From assembly GCF_013409365.1 (NCBI RefSeq), contig NZ_JACCBA010000001.1, positions 4,092,001 through 4,156,000 on the forward strand: a stretch of 64,000 nucleotides of DNA, written 5' to 3'. A program made the position numbers and the translations under genes. This DNA is from Actinomadura luteofluorescens. GTDB lineage: Bacteria > Actinomycetota > Actinomycetes > Streptosporangiales > Streptosporangiaceae. Positions 34,426 to 43,553 of the stretch are shown piece by piece; position 1 is the first letter of the stretch; each line of letters opens with the position of its first letter. The notes beneath the pieces are model-generated. The model had not been told where the DNA came from and did not search any database. It saw nothing but the letters and a program-made list of their open reading frames with translations.

Positions 34426-36261
34426 CTAGAAAGAGTCTTCGGGGAGGTCCATCACGTCCAGGGTGGTGGACTCGGTGATGGCGCGGTCCGAGGCCAGGCG
34501 GGGCAGGACGGTCTGGCAGAAGAACTGCGCGGCCGCGACCTTGCCGGTGTAGAACGCCTGGTCAGAGTCGGAGACGTCGCCGCCGCCGAGCGCGTTCAGG
34601 GCGACCTCGGCCTGGCGGCACAGGAGCCAGCCGACGATCAGGTCGCCGAGGGCGAGCAGCAGGCGGGAGGAGTTGAGCCCGATCCGGTAGAGCTCCTTCG
34701 GGTTCTCCATCGAGCCGAGCGCCCAGCCGACCATCGGGTCGAGGATGCCCTGGACGTCGTCGAGGGCCCGGCCGAGCAGGGCGCGCTCGTTCTTGAGGCG
34801 GCCGTTGCCGGCCTCGGAGCCGGCGAACGCCCGGATCTCCCCGACGAGCACCTTCAGCGCCTCACCGTTGTCCCGCAGGATCTTGCGGAAGAACAGGTCC
34901 TGGCCCTGGATCGCGGTGGTGCCCTCGTACAGGGTGTCGATCTTGGAGTCGCGGATGTACTGCTCGATCGGGTACTCCTGCAGGAAGCCCGACCCGCCGA
35001 GCGTCTGCAGCGACTCCGCGCCGAGCAGCGCGTACGCCCGCTCGGAGCCGAAGCCCTTCACGATCGGCAGCAGCAGGTCGTTGACCTTCTCGGCGGCCTC
35101 GTCCCTGCGGCCCTCGAACTCGGCGAGCTGCACGGCGTCCTGGTAGGACGCGGTGAGCAGCACGAGGGCGCGCATGCCCTCGGCGTAGGCCTTCTGCGTC
35201 ATGAGGCTGCGCCGGACGTCCGGGTGGTGGGTGATCGTCACCCGCGGAGCGGTCTTGTCGGTCATCTGCGTCATGTCCGCACCCTGGACGCGCTCCTTCG
35301 CGTACTCCAGCGCGTTGAGGTAGCCCGTCGACAGGGTGGCGATGGCCTTGGTGCCGACCATCATGCGGGCGTACTCGATGACGAGGAACATCTGCCGGAT
35401 GCCCTGGTGGACGTCGCCGACCAGGTAGCCGATCGCCGGGTGCTTCTCGCCGAAGGTGAGCTCGCAGGTCGTGGAGACCTTGAGGCCCATCTTCTTCTCG
35501 ACGTTGGTCACGTAGGCGCCGTTGCGCTCGCCGAGCTCACCGGTCTCCACGTCCACGAGGTACTTGGGGACGAGGAACATCGACAGGCCCTTGGTGCCGG
35601 GGCCGGCGCCCTCGGGGCGGGCCAGCACCAGGTGGAAGATGTTCTCGGACATGTCGTGCTCGGCCGAGGTGATGAAGCGCTTGACGCCCTCGATGTGCCA
35701 GGTGCCGTCCGGCTGCTGGACGGCCTTGGCGCGCCCGGCGCCGACGTCGGAGCCGGCGTCCGGCTCGGTCAGCACCATCGTGGCGCCCCACTGCCGCTCC
35801 AGGGCCAGCTCGGCGAACTTCTTCTGCTCGGGCGTGCCGATGTGCCACAGGATCTGCGCGAAACCGGGGCCGGAGGCGAACATGTAGACGGCCGGGTTGG
35901 CGCCCAGCACCTGCTCGGCCACGGCCCACGTGAGCGAGCGCGGGGCGCCGCTGCCGCCGAACTCGGGGGCGAGGTCGAGGCGGTACCACTCGGAGTCCAT
36001 CCACGCCTTGAACGACTTCTTGAAGCCCTCCGGCATCGTGACGGTGCCCGCGGCGGGGTCGAACACCGGCGGGTTGCGGTCCGCGTCCTCGAAGGAGGCG
36101 GCGAGCGGGCCCTCGGCCAGCCGGTTCACCTCGTCGAGGATGCTGCGCACGGTGTCCTCGTCCAGTTCGGCGTACGGGCCGCTGCCGAGGAGGTCCTGGC
36201 GCCTGAACACCTCGAAGAGGTTGAACTCCAGGTCCCGGAGGTTGCTCTTGTAGTGCCCCAT
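34426..36261 (-). CDS. acyl-CoA dehydrogenase, FadE5-like
   Basis: The 611-residue flavoenzyme oxidises acyl-CoA in beta-oxidation. [20 protein letters not shown] is the AcylCoA_DH_N start of the FadE5 group; [18 protein letters not shown] binds FAD and substrate; [19 protein letters not shown] holds the catalytic Glu and FAD contacts. The roughly 130-residue C-terminal extension (Acyl-CoA_dh_C) matches the length of mycobacterial FadE5. ATG 36261 has GGAG seven bases upstream. It is divergent from the UDP-glucose dehydrogenase gene and stands alone. Confidence 0.94.
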   Translation of the reverse strand: MGHYKSNLRDLEFNLFEVFRRQDLLGSGPYAELDEDTVRSILDEVNRLAEGPLAASFEDADRNPPVFDPAAGTVTMPEGFKKSFKAWMDSEWYRLDLAPEFGGSGAPRSLTWAVAEQVLGANPAVYMFASGPGFAQILWHIGTPEQKKFAELALERQWGATMVLTEPDAGSDVGAGRAKAVQQPDGTWHIEGVKRFITSAEHDMSENIFHLVLARPEGAGPGTKGLSMFLVPKYLVDVETGELGERNGAYVTNVEKKMGLKVSTTCELTFGEKHPAIGYLVGDVHQGIRQMFLVIEYARMMVGTKAIATLSTGYLNALEYAKERVQGADMTQMTDKTAPRVTITHHPDVRRSLMTQKAYAEGMRALVLLTASYQDAVQLAEFEGRRDEAAEKVNDLLLPIVKGFGSERAYALLGAESLQTLGGSGFLQEYPIEQYIRDSKIDTLYEGTTAIQGQDLFFRKILRDNGEALKVLVGEIRAFAGSEAGNGRLKNERALLGRALDDVQGILDPMVGWALGSMENPKELYRIGLNSSRLLLALGDLIVGWLLCRQAEVALNALGGGDVSDSDQAFYTGKVAAAQFFCQTVLPRLASDRAITESTTLDVMDLPEDSF

Positions 36262-36528
36262 TCGAGACTCCGTCTGGTTCCGGCGGCGACCGGCGGCCCC
36301 GCTGCGTACTGGTCGGTAACTCGTCATCATGCTACCCGCTGGTAACCACTGACAACCACCCCGATCGGGCGGTTTCCGGGAGACAGGCCACATCGATACC
36401 ACGCCCTCCCCCAGGGCGTGACCCGAGTCACGAAGGCCCCCCGAGTGGCACCCTCCTTCGCCCCGCACGGCGGGGGTGGCAAGATCAGGCGGGCGCGATT
36501 TCACCCGCGGTGCACGAGGAGGTGCGCA

Positions 36529-37866
36529 ATGAGGCAGGAGGAGGAGGCCGCCCCGAGACTGACCGTCATCGGGACCGGCTACCTCGGCGCCACGCACGCT
36601 ATCTGCATGGCCGTGCTGGGGTACGAGGTCCTCGGCGTGGACGTCGACCGCCACAAGATCGAACAGCTGGCGTCGGGCGAGGTCCCGATCTTCGAACCCG
36701 GGCTGCCGGAGCTGCTCACCAAGGCGCTCGACTCGGGCCGGCTCCGGTTCACCACCTCCTTCGCGGAGGCCGGGGAGTTCGGTGACGTCCACTTCGTGTG
36801 CGTGGGAACGCCCCAGCAGGCCGGTTCGGACGCCGCCGACCTGACCTACGTCGACGCCGCCGTCCGCTCCCTGGCGCCGCACCTGCGCCGCAGGGCCCTG
36901 GTCGTCGGCAAGTCCACCGTGCCGGTCGGGACGGCCGCGCGCCTCACCGGCCTCGTGCAGGAGCTGGCGCCCGCCGGGACGGACGTCGAGCTGGCCTGGA
37001 ACCCGGAGTTCCTCCGCGAGGGCTTCGCCGTGGACGACACGCTGCGTCCCGACCGGCTGGTGTTCGGCGTCGCGTCCGACTGGGCGCACGAGCGGCTGCG
37101 GGCCGCGTTCAGGCTCGTCCTCGACCTCGGCACCCCGGTGATCCGCACGGACCTCGCGACCGCCGAGCTGGTCAAGGTCGCGGCGAACTCCTTCCTCGCC
37201 ACGAAGATCTCCTACATCAACGCGATGGCCGAGGTCTGCGAGGCGGTCGGCGCCGACGTCAAGGACCTCGCCGACTCGCTGGCGCTGGACGACCGCATCG
37301 GCGGCAAGTTCCTGCGGCCGGGCCTCGGGTTCGGCGGGGGCTGCCTGCCCAAGGACATCCGGGCGTTCGCGCACCGCGCCGAGGAGATCGGCGTCGGCCA
37401 GGCCGTGTCGTTCCTGCGCGAGGTGGACGACATCAACCGGCGGCGCAGGGCCCGCACCGTCGACCTCGTCCGGGACCTGCTCGGCGGCGACCTCGCGGGG
37501 AAGCGCGTCGCCGCGTGGGGCGCCGCGTTCAAGCCCAACTCCGACGACATCCGGGACGCGCCCGCGCTGGACGTGGCGCGCACCATCCACGGACTCGGCG
37601 GGGACGTGCGCGTCTACGACCCCGTCGCCCTCGGCAACGCCCGCCGCGCCTTCCCCGAGCTGACCTACGGCGAGAGCGCGTTCGACGTGGCACGCGACGC
37701 GGACGTGGTCGTCCTGCTGACCGAGTGGTCGGACTTCCGGGAGGTCGAGCCGGAGGCGCTGGCCGGGGTCGTGCGGCACAAACGGGTCGTGGACGGGCGC
37801 CATGCCCTCGACGCCGCCCGCTGGCGCGCCGCGGGCTGGGAGTACCGCGCCCTGGGCCGGTCCTGA
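36529..37866 (+). CDS. UDP-glucose 6-dehydrogenase
   Basis: The 445-residue enzyme oxidises UDP-glucose to UDP-glucuronate with two NAD+ in the cytosol, supplying precursors for cell-surface polysaccharide. The Rossmann loop [53 protein letters not shown] and the catalytic Cys in [10 protein letters not shown] (about residue 268) are present. ATG 36529 has AGGAGG six bases upstream. No other sugar-nucleotide gene is adjacent, so its product is used elsewhere. Confidence 0.95.
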   Translation: MRQEEEAAPRLTVIGTGYLGATHAICMAVLGYEVLGVDVDRHKIEQLASGEVPIFEPGLPELLTKALDSGRLRFTTSFAEAGEFGDVHFVCVGTPQQAGSDAADLTYVDAAVRSLAPHLRRRALVVGKSTVPVGTAARLTGLVQELAPAGTDVELAWNPEFLREGFAVDDTLRPDRLVFGVASDWAHERLRAAFRLVLDLGTPVIRTDLATAELVKVAANSFLATKISYINAMAEVCEAVGADVKDLADSLALDDRIGGKFLRPGLGFGGGCLPKDIRAFAHRAEEIGVGQAVSFLREVDDINRRRRARTVDLVRDLLGGDLAGKRVAAWGAAFKPNSDDIRDAPALDVARTIHGLGGDVRVYDPVALGNARRAFPELTYGESAFDVARDADVVVLLTEWSDFREVEPEALAGVVRHKRVVDGRHALDAARWRAAGWEYRALGRS

Positions 37867-37946
37867 ACGCGTGCATGGGGAACAACCCGCGTTTCGGGGC
37901 CGTTGGCGAAGATGAGGGCCGCGCCCAGCTCGGGCGATGGTCTCTC

Positions 37947-37986
37947 CCGGACGAGGTGCGCCGTACCCGGAACGCGAAGACGGCGC
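37947..37986 (+). promoter_or_regulatory. guanidine-III riboswitch (ykkC-III class)
   Basis: The 40 bases match the guanidine-III aptamer: ccggacgaggt (37947-37957), gcgccgt (37958-37964), acccgg closing P1, and acggcgc (37980-37986) pairing with gcgccgt to form the pseudoknotted P2. It is nearly identical to the structurally solved Thermobifida fusca aptamer as I recall it, differing mainly in the linker aacgcgaag. It lies 36 bases before the SMR transporter ATG, a known gene partner of guanidine riboswitches. Confidence 0.9.
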
Positions 37987-38022
37987 GTGACAGTAGTCGT
38001 CTCGTCATCCGGGAGTGCCGTC

Positions 38023-38346
38023 ATGGCCTGGATCCTCGTCATCGTCGCCGGCCTCTTCGAGGTCGCCATGGCCCTGTGCCTGAAGGCCAGTAAGGGCTTC
38101 ACCCAGCCGCTGGAGTCGGCGGGGTTCCTCGTGTTCGCCGTAGCGTCCTTCGGGCTGCTCACCGTCGCCCTCAAGCATCTGGAGGTCGGCACCGCCTACG
38201 CCGTGTGGGTCGGCATCGGAGCCGTCGGGACGGCGGTCCTCGGCATGCTCTTCATGGGCGACGAGGTCTCCGTGACCCGGGTCGTCGCGCTCGCGTTCAT
38301 CGTCCTCGGGGTCGTGGGGCTGAACCTCGCCGGGGGCGGCCACTGA
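38023..38346 (+). CDS. SMR-family exporter, Gdx/SugE type (guanidinium export)
   Basis: The 107-residue protein has four membrane helices, the essential Glu in AGLFEVAMALCLKASKGF (residue 13), and TAYAVWVGIGAVGTAVLGML, the SugE/Gdx signature. Gdx proteins export guanidinium ion as dual-topology dimers in exchange for protons. The guanidine-III riboswitch just upstream supports this substrate directly. ATG 38023 has GGGAG seven bases upstream. Only one SMR gene is present, so a homodimer is expected. Confidence 0.93.
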   Translation: MAWILVIVAGLFEVAMALCLKASKGFTQPLESAGFLVFAVASFGLLTVALKHLEVGTAYAVWVGIGAVGTAVLGMLFMGDEVSVTRVVALAFIVLGVVGLNLAGGGH

Positions 38347-38502
38347 CCGGCGACACTGACCCGCGGTGGCGGCGAGCAGCGCGAACGGCCAGGAGCGGCC
38401 ACCGCCTCCGCAGGTCAGCCGAGTTCTCCGGAACGTAATCTCCCGTAACAGCGTCTATGGGACGAGAGCGCGGGGAGTCGCTCGAACACGGGAGGACGGA
38501 CC

Positions 38503-39288
38503 TTGGTCTTCAAGAAGCTGCGTCAGGCGATGGGCATCGGCGGCCCCTCGATCGAGACGGTTCTGCACGACCCGAACACGACGCCCGGCGGCGTCGTCAC
38601 CGGCGAGATCGCCATCATCGGAGGGCAGCACAACTCCGACATCAAGGCGGTGAACCTCGCCCTGCGCACCAAGGTCGAGGTCGAGTCGGGCGACAACGAG
38701 TACACCTCCAACCTGGAGTACGCCAAGATGCCGGTCGCGGGCGGGTTCAGCCTGCAGGAGGGCGCGCGGCACAGCATCCCCTTCCAGTTCCCGATCCCGT
38801 GGGAGGCGCCGCTCACCCACATGTACGGGCGACCGCTGCACGGCACGACGGTCGGGATCGCGACGGAGCTGGAGGTCGCGGGCGCGCTCGACCCGGGCGA
38901 TCTCGACCCGATCGCCGTCCACCCGCTGCCCGCGCAGGAGCGCATCCTCGTGGCGTTCTCCAACCTCGGCTTCCAGTTCCGCAACGCCGACTGCGAGAAG
39001 GGCCGCATCTGGGGCGTCCACCAGGAGCTGCCCTTCTACCAGGAGATCGAGTTCTACCCGCCGGCGCAGTACGCGCGCGGCATCAAGCAGCTCGAAGTGA
39101 CGTTCGTGTCCTACCCGCAGTCGATGGAGGTCGTGCTGGAGCTCGACAAGCGCGGCGGGGTGTTCACCGAGGGACATGACGCGTTCAGCCGGTTCACGGT
39201 CGACTACGCGTCGGTCGAGCACACCAACTGGGAGCAGCAGCTCGACGGCTTCATGCAGGAGGCCGGGCGCCGCCGGGGCTTCTTCTGA
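38503..39288 (+). CDS. sporulation-control protein Spo0M family
   Basis: The 261-residue arrestin-like protein starts MVFKKLRQAMGIGGPSIETV and has LALRTKVEVESGDNE, IPFQFPIPWEAPLTH and GRPLHGTTVGIATELEVAGA, the Spo0M pattern. In Bacillus, Spo0M influences sporulation and cytoskeletal organisation; actinobacterial copies are little studied. A TTG start at 38503 is chosen because GGAGG lies seven bases upstream and the family N-terminus begins there. A strong terminator follows. Confidence 0.9.
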   Translation: MVFKKLRQAMGIGGPSIETVLHDPNTTPGGVVTGEIAIIGGQHNSDIKAVNLALRTKVEVESGDNEYTSNLEYAKMPVAGGFSLQEGARHSIPFQFPIPWEAPLTHMYGRPLHGTTVGIATELEVAGALDPGDLDPIAVHPLPAQERILVAFSNLGFQFRNADCEKGRIWGVHQELPFYQEIEFYPPAQYARGIKQLEVTFVSYPQSMEVVLELDKRGGVFTEGHDAFSRFTVDYASVEHTNWEQQLDGFMQEAGRRRGFF

Positions 39289-39318
39289 CCGGGCGTCCAG
39301 CCGTCCATCCGCTCACGG

Positions 39319-39352
39319 GATCCCCTCCGCGATGTTGATCGCGGAGGGGATC
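39319..39352 (+). terminator. terminator of the Spo0M gene
   Basis: gatcccctccgcgat (39319-39333) and atcgcggaggggatc (39338-39352) form a perfect 15-bp stem with loop gttg, just before the next gene's ribosome site. Confidence 0.85.
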
Positions 39353-39372
39353 TCCGCGTAGAAAGAGGTCCC

Positions 39373-40830
39373 GTGCCCCTGCCCCCCGGACTGAGCCACG
39401 CGGAACGGCGCCTGTGGACGGCGTTCCCCACCGGTTCGGCGGTCGTCCTCGGCGACGACCGCCCGGCCGGCCCCCTGCCCGACCGCATCGTCCGCGCCGA
39501 GATCATCACCAGGCTGCTGCTCGGCGAGTGCGCGCCGCGTCCCGGCGCGGTCGCGGCCGTCCGGCTCCGCGGCGCCTACGTCACCGGGCGGCTGGACGTC
39601 GCGGGCGGCCGCGTCGAGGCCGAGCTGCTGCTGGAGGACTGCCGGCTCGTCGAGGAGCCGGTGCTCGCCAACGCCGAGACGCGCCAGCTCCGGTTCTCCG
39701 GCTGCCGGATGCCCGGCTTCGACGGCGGCGGCCTGCGCGTGGACGGCTTCCTCAGCCTGTCCGGCTCCGAGATCGAGGGGGAGGTCCGGCTGCCGCGGGC
39801 GCAGATCCTCGGCGGCCTGCGGATGAACGGGACGCGGGTCACCGCGTCCGCGCCCGAGAAGTGGGCGGTCTCGGGCGGCGCCCTCATCGTGGACGCCGGT
39901 GCGTTCATCCGGGACGCCGAGATCACCGGCGGGGTGCGGTTCGTGGGCGCGCGGATGAACGGCGGGCTGTTCATGGAGCGCACCACGCTCAGCAACCCGG
40001 GCCGCATCGCCCTGGACGCGCAGAACATCGTCGTCGAGGACACCGCCGAGCTGAGCCACGGGTTCAGCACGTTCGGCACCATCCGCCTGCGCAGCGCCCG
40101 CGTCAACGGCATCCTGTCGTTCATCCGGAGCCGCCTCGACTCCTCCGACCCGGCCCGGATGGCCCTGCACGCCAGCCACATGCAGGTCGACGAGCTGCTG
40201 CTGTGGCCGGAGGAGCGGATAAAGGGCCGGGTGTCGCTGTCGTACTCCAGGATCGACCTGGTCATGGACCATCCGGACATCTGGCCGGACGAGCTGTACC
40301 TGAACGGCATGACGTACCAGACGCTGCGCGGCGCCGAGTTCAAGGACCGGCTCAGCTGGGTGTCGCGGGACCCGGAGTTCCACCTCCAGCCGTACGAGCA
40401 GCTCGCCGGCTGGTACCACAGCATCGGCCACGACGACCTGGCACGGAAGGTCCAGCTCGCCAAGCTGCGGGCGCGCCGCCGCGGGCTGCACCCGGTCCCC
40501 GGGGCGTGGAACCACGTGCTCGACTGGACGGTGGGGTTCGGCTACCGGCCCTGGCTGGCGTTCGCGTGGTTCGCCGCGCTGCTGGCCGTCGGGACGACGG
40601 TGTTCTCGATCGAGCATCCCCGCGCGGTCAAGCCGCCGGACGAGCTGCCCTCCTTCCACGCGCTGATCTACACGCTGGACCTGCTGATCCCGCTCGACAC
40701 GTTCGGGCAGCAGCTGTCCTACGACGCGGTGAACTGGTCGCGCTGGGTGGCGTACGGGCTGGTCTCGACGGGGTGGGTGCTGGTGACGGCGCTGATCGCC
40801 GGCGCGACGCGGGTGCTGCGCCCGAACTGA
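39373..40830 (+). CDS. membrane protein with beta-solenoid-like repeats, paralogue of 16544-18163
   Basis: The 485-residue protein shares the whole design of the 16544-18163 product. It has the head SHAERRLWTAFPTGSAVVLG, repeats such as AEITGGVRFVGARMNGGLF and SARVNGILSFIRSRLD, FGYRPWLAFAWFAALLAVGT as first membrane helix, and ALIYTLDLLIPLDTFGQQLS before the last helix. Function is unknown; no catalytic residues are seen. GTG 39373 has an AGAGG site. The terminator hairpin of the Spo0M gene ends 20 bases upstream. Confidence 0.75.
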   Translation: MPLPPGLSHAERRLWTAFPTGSAVVLGDDRPAGPLPDRIVRAEIITRLLLGECAPRPGAVAAVRLRGAYVTGRLDVAGGRVEAELLLEDCRLVEEPVLANAETRQLRFSGCRMPGFDGGGLRVDGFLSLSGSEIEGEVRLPRAQILGGLRMNGTRVTASAPEKWAVSGGALIVDAGAFIRDAEITGGVRFVGARMNGGLFMERTTLSNPGRIALDAQNIVVEDTAELSHGFSTFGTIRLRSARVNGILSFIRSRLDSSDPARMALHASHMQVDELLLWPEERIKGRVSLSYSRIDLVMDHPDIWPDELYLNGMTYQTLRGAEFKDRLSWVSRDPEFHLQPYEQLAGWYHSIGHDDLARKVQLAKLRARRRGLHPVPGAWNHVLDWTVGFGYRPWLAFAWFAALLAVGTTVFSIEHPRAVKPPDELPSFHALIYTLDLLIPLDTFGQQLSYDAVNWSRWVAYGLVSTGWVLVTALIAGATRVLRPN

Positions 40831-40904
40831 GGCGCGGCCGGACCGAACCGGCGGGGCGCCCTGGGCGTCCATCCGGGGTAGGGGATCAACGAGAATGGGG
40901 CGCC

Positions 40905-41660
40905 ATGGGCACGTATCTGATCACGGGCGCGACGGGCGGCATCGGCACGGCGGTGGCGGAGCTGCTGCGCGAGCGCGGGCACGACCTCCTTCTCACCGGC
41001 CGCTCCGCCGAGCGCCTGGACAAGCTCGCCGCGACGCTGCGCGGGGGCGCGCACGCGGCCACGCAGGTCATCAACCCGGGGGCGGTCGCCTCGCCGGCGC
41101 GCGCCGCGGCCATCGGCACGATCCAGCTCGACCTGACCGAGCCGCGCCGCATCGAGGCGCGGCTCGCGGCGGCGGGGATCCCCGCCCGGCTGGACGGCGT
41201 CGTCCACGCGGCGGGCATGGTGCATCTGGGGACGGTCGCCGACACCGAGGCCGACGAGTGGATGGAGCACCTGTCGGTCAACCTGGTGTCGGCGGCGGAG
41301 CTGACGCGGCTGCTGCTGCCCGCGCTGCGCGCCGCCCAGGGGCACGTGGTGTTCGTCAACTCCACCGCCGGGCTGCGCGCCAACCCCGAGTGGTCGGCGT
41401 ACGCGGCGAGCAAGTTCGGCCTGCGCGCGCTGGCCGACTCGCTGCGCGCGGAGGAGCCGTCCCTGCGCGTCACGACCGTCTACCCAGGCCGGACGGCCAC
41501 GGAGATGCAGCGCAGCGTGCGCGCCCAGGAGGGGCACGCCTACGCCGAGGACGACTTCGCCGCCCCCGCCACGGTCGCGCGCGTGCTGGTCGCCGCGCTG
41601 GAGACGCCGCGGGACGCGGTCGTCTCGGACGTCACCGTCCGGCCGAACCCGGGCCGCTGA
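40905..41660 (+). CDS. short-chain dehydrogenase/reductase
   Basis: The 251-residue SDR has the cofactor motif LITGATGGIGTAVAELL, VVHAAGMVHLG, catalytic Ser in FVNSTAGLRANPEWS and YAASK (Tyr and Lys). TGRSAERLDKL suggests NADPH preference through the basic residue after the second strand. VYPGRTATEMQRSVRAQEG is typical of actinobacterial SDRs annotated as oxidoreductases. Substrate is unknown. It may be read with the preceding membrane gene (74-base gap). A terminator follows. Confidence 0.92.
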   Translation: MGTYLITGATGGIGTAVAELLRERGHDLLLTGRSAERLDKLAATLRGGAHAATQVINPGAVASPARAAAIGTIQLDLTEPRRIEARLAAAGIPARLDGVVHAAGMVHLGTVADTEADEWMEHLSVNLVSAAELTRLLLPALRAAQGHVVFVNSTAGLRANPEWSAYAASKFGLRALADSLRAEEPSLRVTTVYPGRTATEMQRSVRAQEGHAYAEDDFAAPATVARVLVAALETPRDAVVSDVTVRPNPGR

Positions 41661-41661
41661 C

Positions 41662-41692
41662 GGCCGCGTCGCCGTGCCGCGGCGACGCGGCC
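41662..41692 (+). terminator. terminator of the SDR gene
   Basis: ggccgcgtcgcc (41662-41673) pairs perfectly with ggcgacgcggcc (41681-41692). Confidence 0.82.
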
Positions 41693-41744
41693 GCCCTTCA
41701 CCGCGACGGCGGGCCGTCGTCGTAACCCGCCGTCGCCCCGCCGG

Positions 41745-42209
41745 TCAGGCGGGGGCGGTCGCCCGTCGCCGTGCCGCGAGCGCGATCCCGCCGCCCGCGA
41801 GGACGGTGGCCAGACCCGCCGCGGCGAGCGCGGAGTCCGCGCCGGCGGAGATGCCGGCGGAGGTGCCGCCCCCACCCGTCTCCACGCCGCCGGTGGGAAT
41901 CACACGGATCTTGTGCAGATATTTGACGTCGATGAACCCGTGACGGAGCTGGACCGGGACGTTGCCGCGGATCTCGGTGAACCCCGTCTTCTTGCAGTCG
42001 GCCCACGGTTTCTGGTGGTACTTCAGAACGCCCACGATCTTCGAGTGCACGTTCGGCATCTCGTGGACGTTGAGCCCGTGCGGCGCCGTGACCAGGTACT
42101 CGCAGAGCTGGGTGTCCGTCTGCGCCTCCGCGGTCCCTGCCCCGATCATGACGAACGCCCCCGCCGCCGCCCCCGCGGCGGCCACGGCCATCTTCCTTCG
42201 CACGCTCAT
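41745..42209 (-). CDS. secreted SH3-like protein with C-terminal membrane anchor
   Basis: The 154-residue protein has a signal peptide (MAVAAAGAAAGAFVMIGAGTAEA), a bacterial SH3-like segment (LVTAPHGLNVHEMPNVHSKI, PWADCKKTGFTEIRGNVPVQ), a Gly/Thr linker and a hydrophobic tail ALAAAGLATVLAGGGIALAA ending in RRR. The tail looks like a sortase-type sorting end but I see no LPxTG before it. Two cysteines may form a disulfide. ATG 42209 has a GGGAGA site. Likely cell-surface; ligand unknown. Confidence 0.75.
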   Translation of the reverse strand: MSVRRKMAVAAAGAAAGAFVMIGAGTAEAQTDTQLCEYLVTAPHGLNVHEMPNVHSKIVGVLKYHQKPWADCKKTGFTEIRGNVPVQLRHGFIDVKYLHKIRVIPTGGVETGGGGTSAGISAGADSALAAAGLATVLAGGGIALAARRRATAPA

Positions 42210-42308
42210 CCCTTGTCTCCCCCGCTCGTTTCTCCTGGTGGGCGGGTCGCCCACCTCGGGGTGACCGATACCCGACGAAGATCAAGAAGAGCCTTGGAGA
42301 CGACAAAA

Positions 42309-42336
42309 CAATGGAGTCGCCAGAATGGCGCTCCAT
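42309..42336. terminator. hairpin between secreted SH3-like and rhomboid genes
   Basis: aatggag and ctccatt, plus cgcca and tggcg, pair around gaa with one bulged t. It lies in the 144-base gap between the two same-strand genes and probably ends the rhomboid transcript. Confidence 0.55.
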
Positions 42337-42353
42337 TCACAACAAAAGGGTAT

Positions 42354-42971
42354 TTAACCGGACGTTCCCCGAGGCGCCTCGATCTTGCCGCGGCGCAGGA
42401 ACCACGCGGCGAGGAGGCCGCCGAGCAGCCCGAACAGGTGGCCCTGCCAGGAGATCCTCGGGTCGCTCGGGAGGACGCCGAGCAGCATCGTCCCGTAGAC
42501 CGCGACGACGGCGACCGCGATGGCGATGTCGGGCAGCCGCCGCTCGAAGATCCCGCGACCCACCAGGTAGCCGAAGAAACCGAAGATCAGGATGCTGGAC
42601 CCGAGGGTGTTGGCGGAGCTGAGGAACCACACCCCGAGCCCGCCGACCACGATGATGATCAGGCTGGCGGCGAGGAACCTGGCGATGCCCCGCGCCGCCG
42701 CGACGAATCCGAGGACGAGGAACGGGACCGTGTTGGCCGTCAGGTGCCCGAAGCCGGCGTGCATGAACGGCGCGGTGAAGATGTCGGGCAGGTCGTCCAC
42801 GTCGCGCGGCTGGATCCCGAACCGGTCGAGCCAGCCGTTCATCGTGTAGTCGACCGCTTCGAGCACCCACATCGCGGCGGTCACCGTGAGGATCAGCACC
42901 GCCGACGCAAGGGCGCGGACGCCGTGCTTCGCCAGGCCCTCGGAACGTTGCCGGTCGGGGGTAAAGCTCAT
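42354..42971 (-). CDS. rhomboid family intramembrane serine protease
   Basis: The 205-residue protein has about six membrane helices. Rhomboid landmarks are MHAGFGHLTANTVPFLVLG (the HxxxN motif), ANTLGSSILIFGFFGYLVGR (Ser in the position of the catalytic GxSG) and ISWQGHLFGLLGGLLAAWF (catalytic His with GxxxG). The serine motif reads GSSI rather than GxSG, so activity is not certain. ATG 42971 lacks a strong ribosome site; GTG 42980 is an alternative. Confidence 0.87.
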   Translation of the reverse strand: MSFTPDRQRSEGLAKHGVRALASAVLILTVTAAMWVLEAVDYTMNGWLDRFGIQPRDVDDLPDIFTAPFMHAGFGHLTANTVPFLVLGFVAAARGIARFLAASLIIIVVGGLGVWFLSSANTLGSSILIFGFFGYLVGRGIFERRLPDIAIAVAVVAVYGTMLLGVLPSDPRISWQGHLFGLLGGLLAAWFLRRGKIEAPRGTSG

Positions 42972-43077
42972 GTCAGCCACCGTAAAGTCTCTGCGTCCCT
43001 GACTCCCCCAACGCACGGGACGGCCGGATGGTGCCGGTGGCCTTTTCGATGGGCCCCCAGAAGCCTCTATGCGGCCT

Positions 43078-43425
43078 CTAGGCGGCGGACGCGTGCTCCG
43101 ACTCGGAGGCGTCGCCGCGCACCACGATCACCGGCAGCGGCCGCCGTGCCGGGGCGTCGGCCGTCCGGCGCAGGTAGCGCCGCTCCTCGGGGGTCGTCCC
43201 GCCCCAGATGCCATCGGGCTCCCCCACCCGCAGCGCCCACGCGAGGCAGTCGGCCCGCACGGGGCAGTTGGAACAGATCTCCTTGGCCGCGTCCTCCTGT
43301 GCCTGGAGCACGGGCGCGGCGTAGCCGATCGGGAAGAACAGGTCGGGATCCGCGCCACGGCAGATGGCGTGGTCGGTCCAGTGTTCCTCGTTCTCGGTGT
43401 TGTGCATGGAGCCGGTGTTGTGCAT
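43078..43425 (-). CDS. WhiB-family iron-sulfur transcription factor
   Basis: The 115-residue Wbl protein has four cysteines for a [4Fe-4S] cluster: HAICRGADPDLFFP, then EICSNCPVRADCLAWAL. The turn DGIWGGTTPEERRYLRR binds sigma factor or DNA. The head repeats MHNT (MHNTGSMHNTENEEHW). ATG 43425 has GGGAGAAG upstream. The arrangement resembles WhiB1/WhmE-type proteins; the exact subclass is uncertain. Two palindromes just upstream are likely operator sites. Confidence 0.93.
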   Translation of the reverse strand: MHNTGSMHNTENEEHWTDHAICRGADPDLFFPIGYAAPVLQAQEDAAKEICSNCPVRADCLAWALRVGEPDGIWGGTTPEERRYLRRTADAPARRPLPVIVVRGDASESEHASAA

Positions 43426-43480
43426 TGACTTCTCCCTGCGCGGTGAGACCACCGTCCGAGCCGGGGGGTCTCCACTCAGC

Positions 43481-43505
43481 GTAGTACTACACAACGTAGT
43501 ACTAC
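43481..43505. promoter_or_regulatory. paired palindromic operator upstream of whiB-like gene
   Basis: gtagtactac, itself a perfect palindrome, occurs at 43481-43490 and 43496-43505, separated by acaac (centres 15 bases apart). The inner halves tactac/gtagta recall BlaI/MecI-type operators, but that match is loose. The site is 56 bases from the WhiB start and 49 from the divergent GNAT start. Confidence 0.55.
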
Positions 43506-43553
43506 AAGACATGGGCGAACGCTGCAACTTAGCGCCCCGATAACCTGGGAGGT

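Noticed and set aside
37903..38022. In-frame extension of the SMR gene upstream to 37903
   Set aside because: It would cover the riboswitch aptamer and add about 40 residues not found in SMR proteins.
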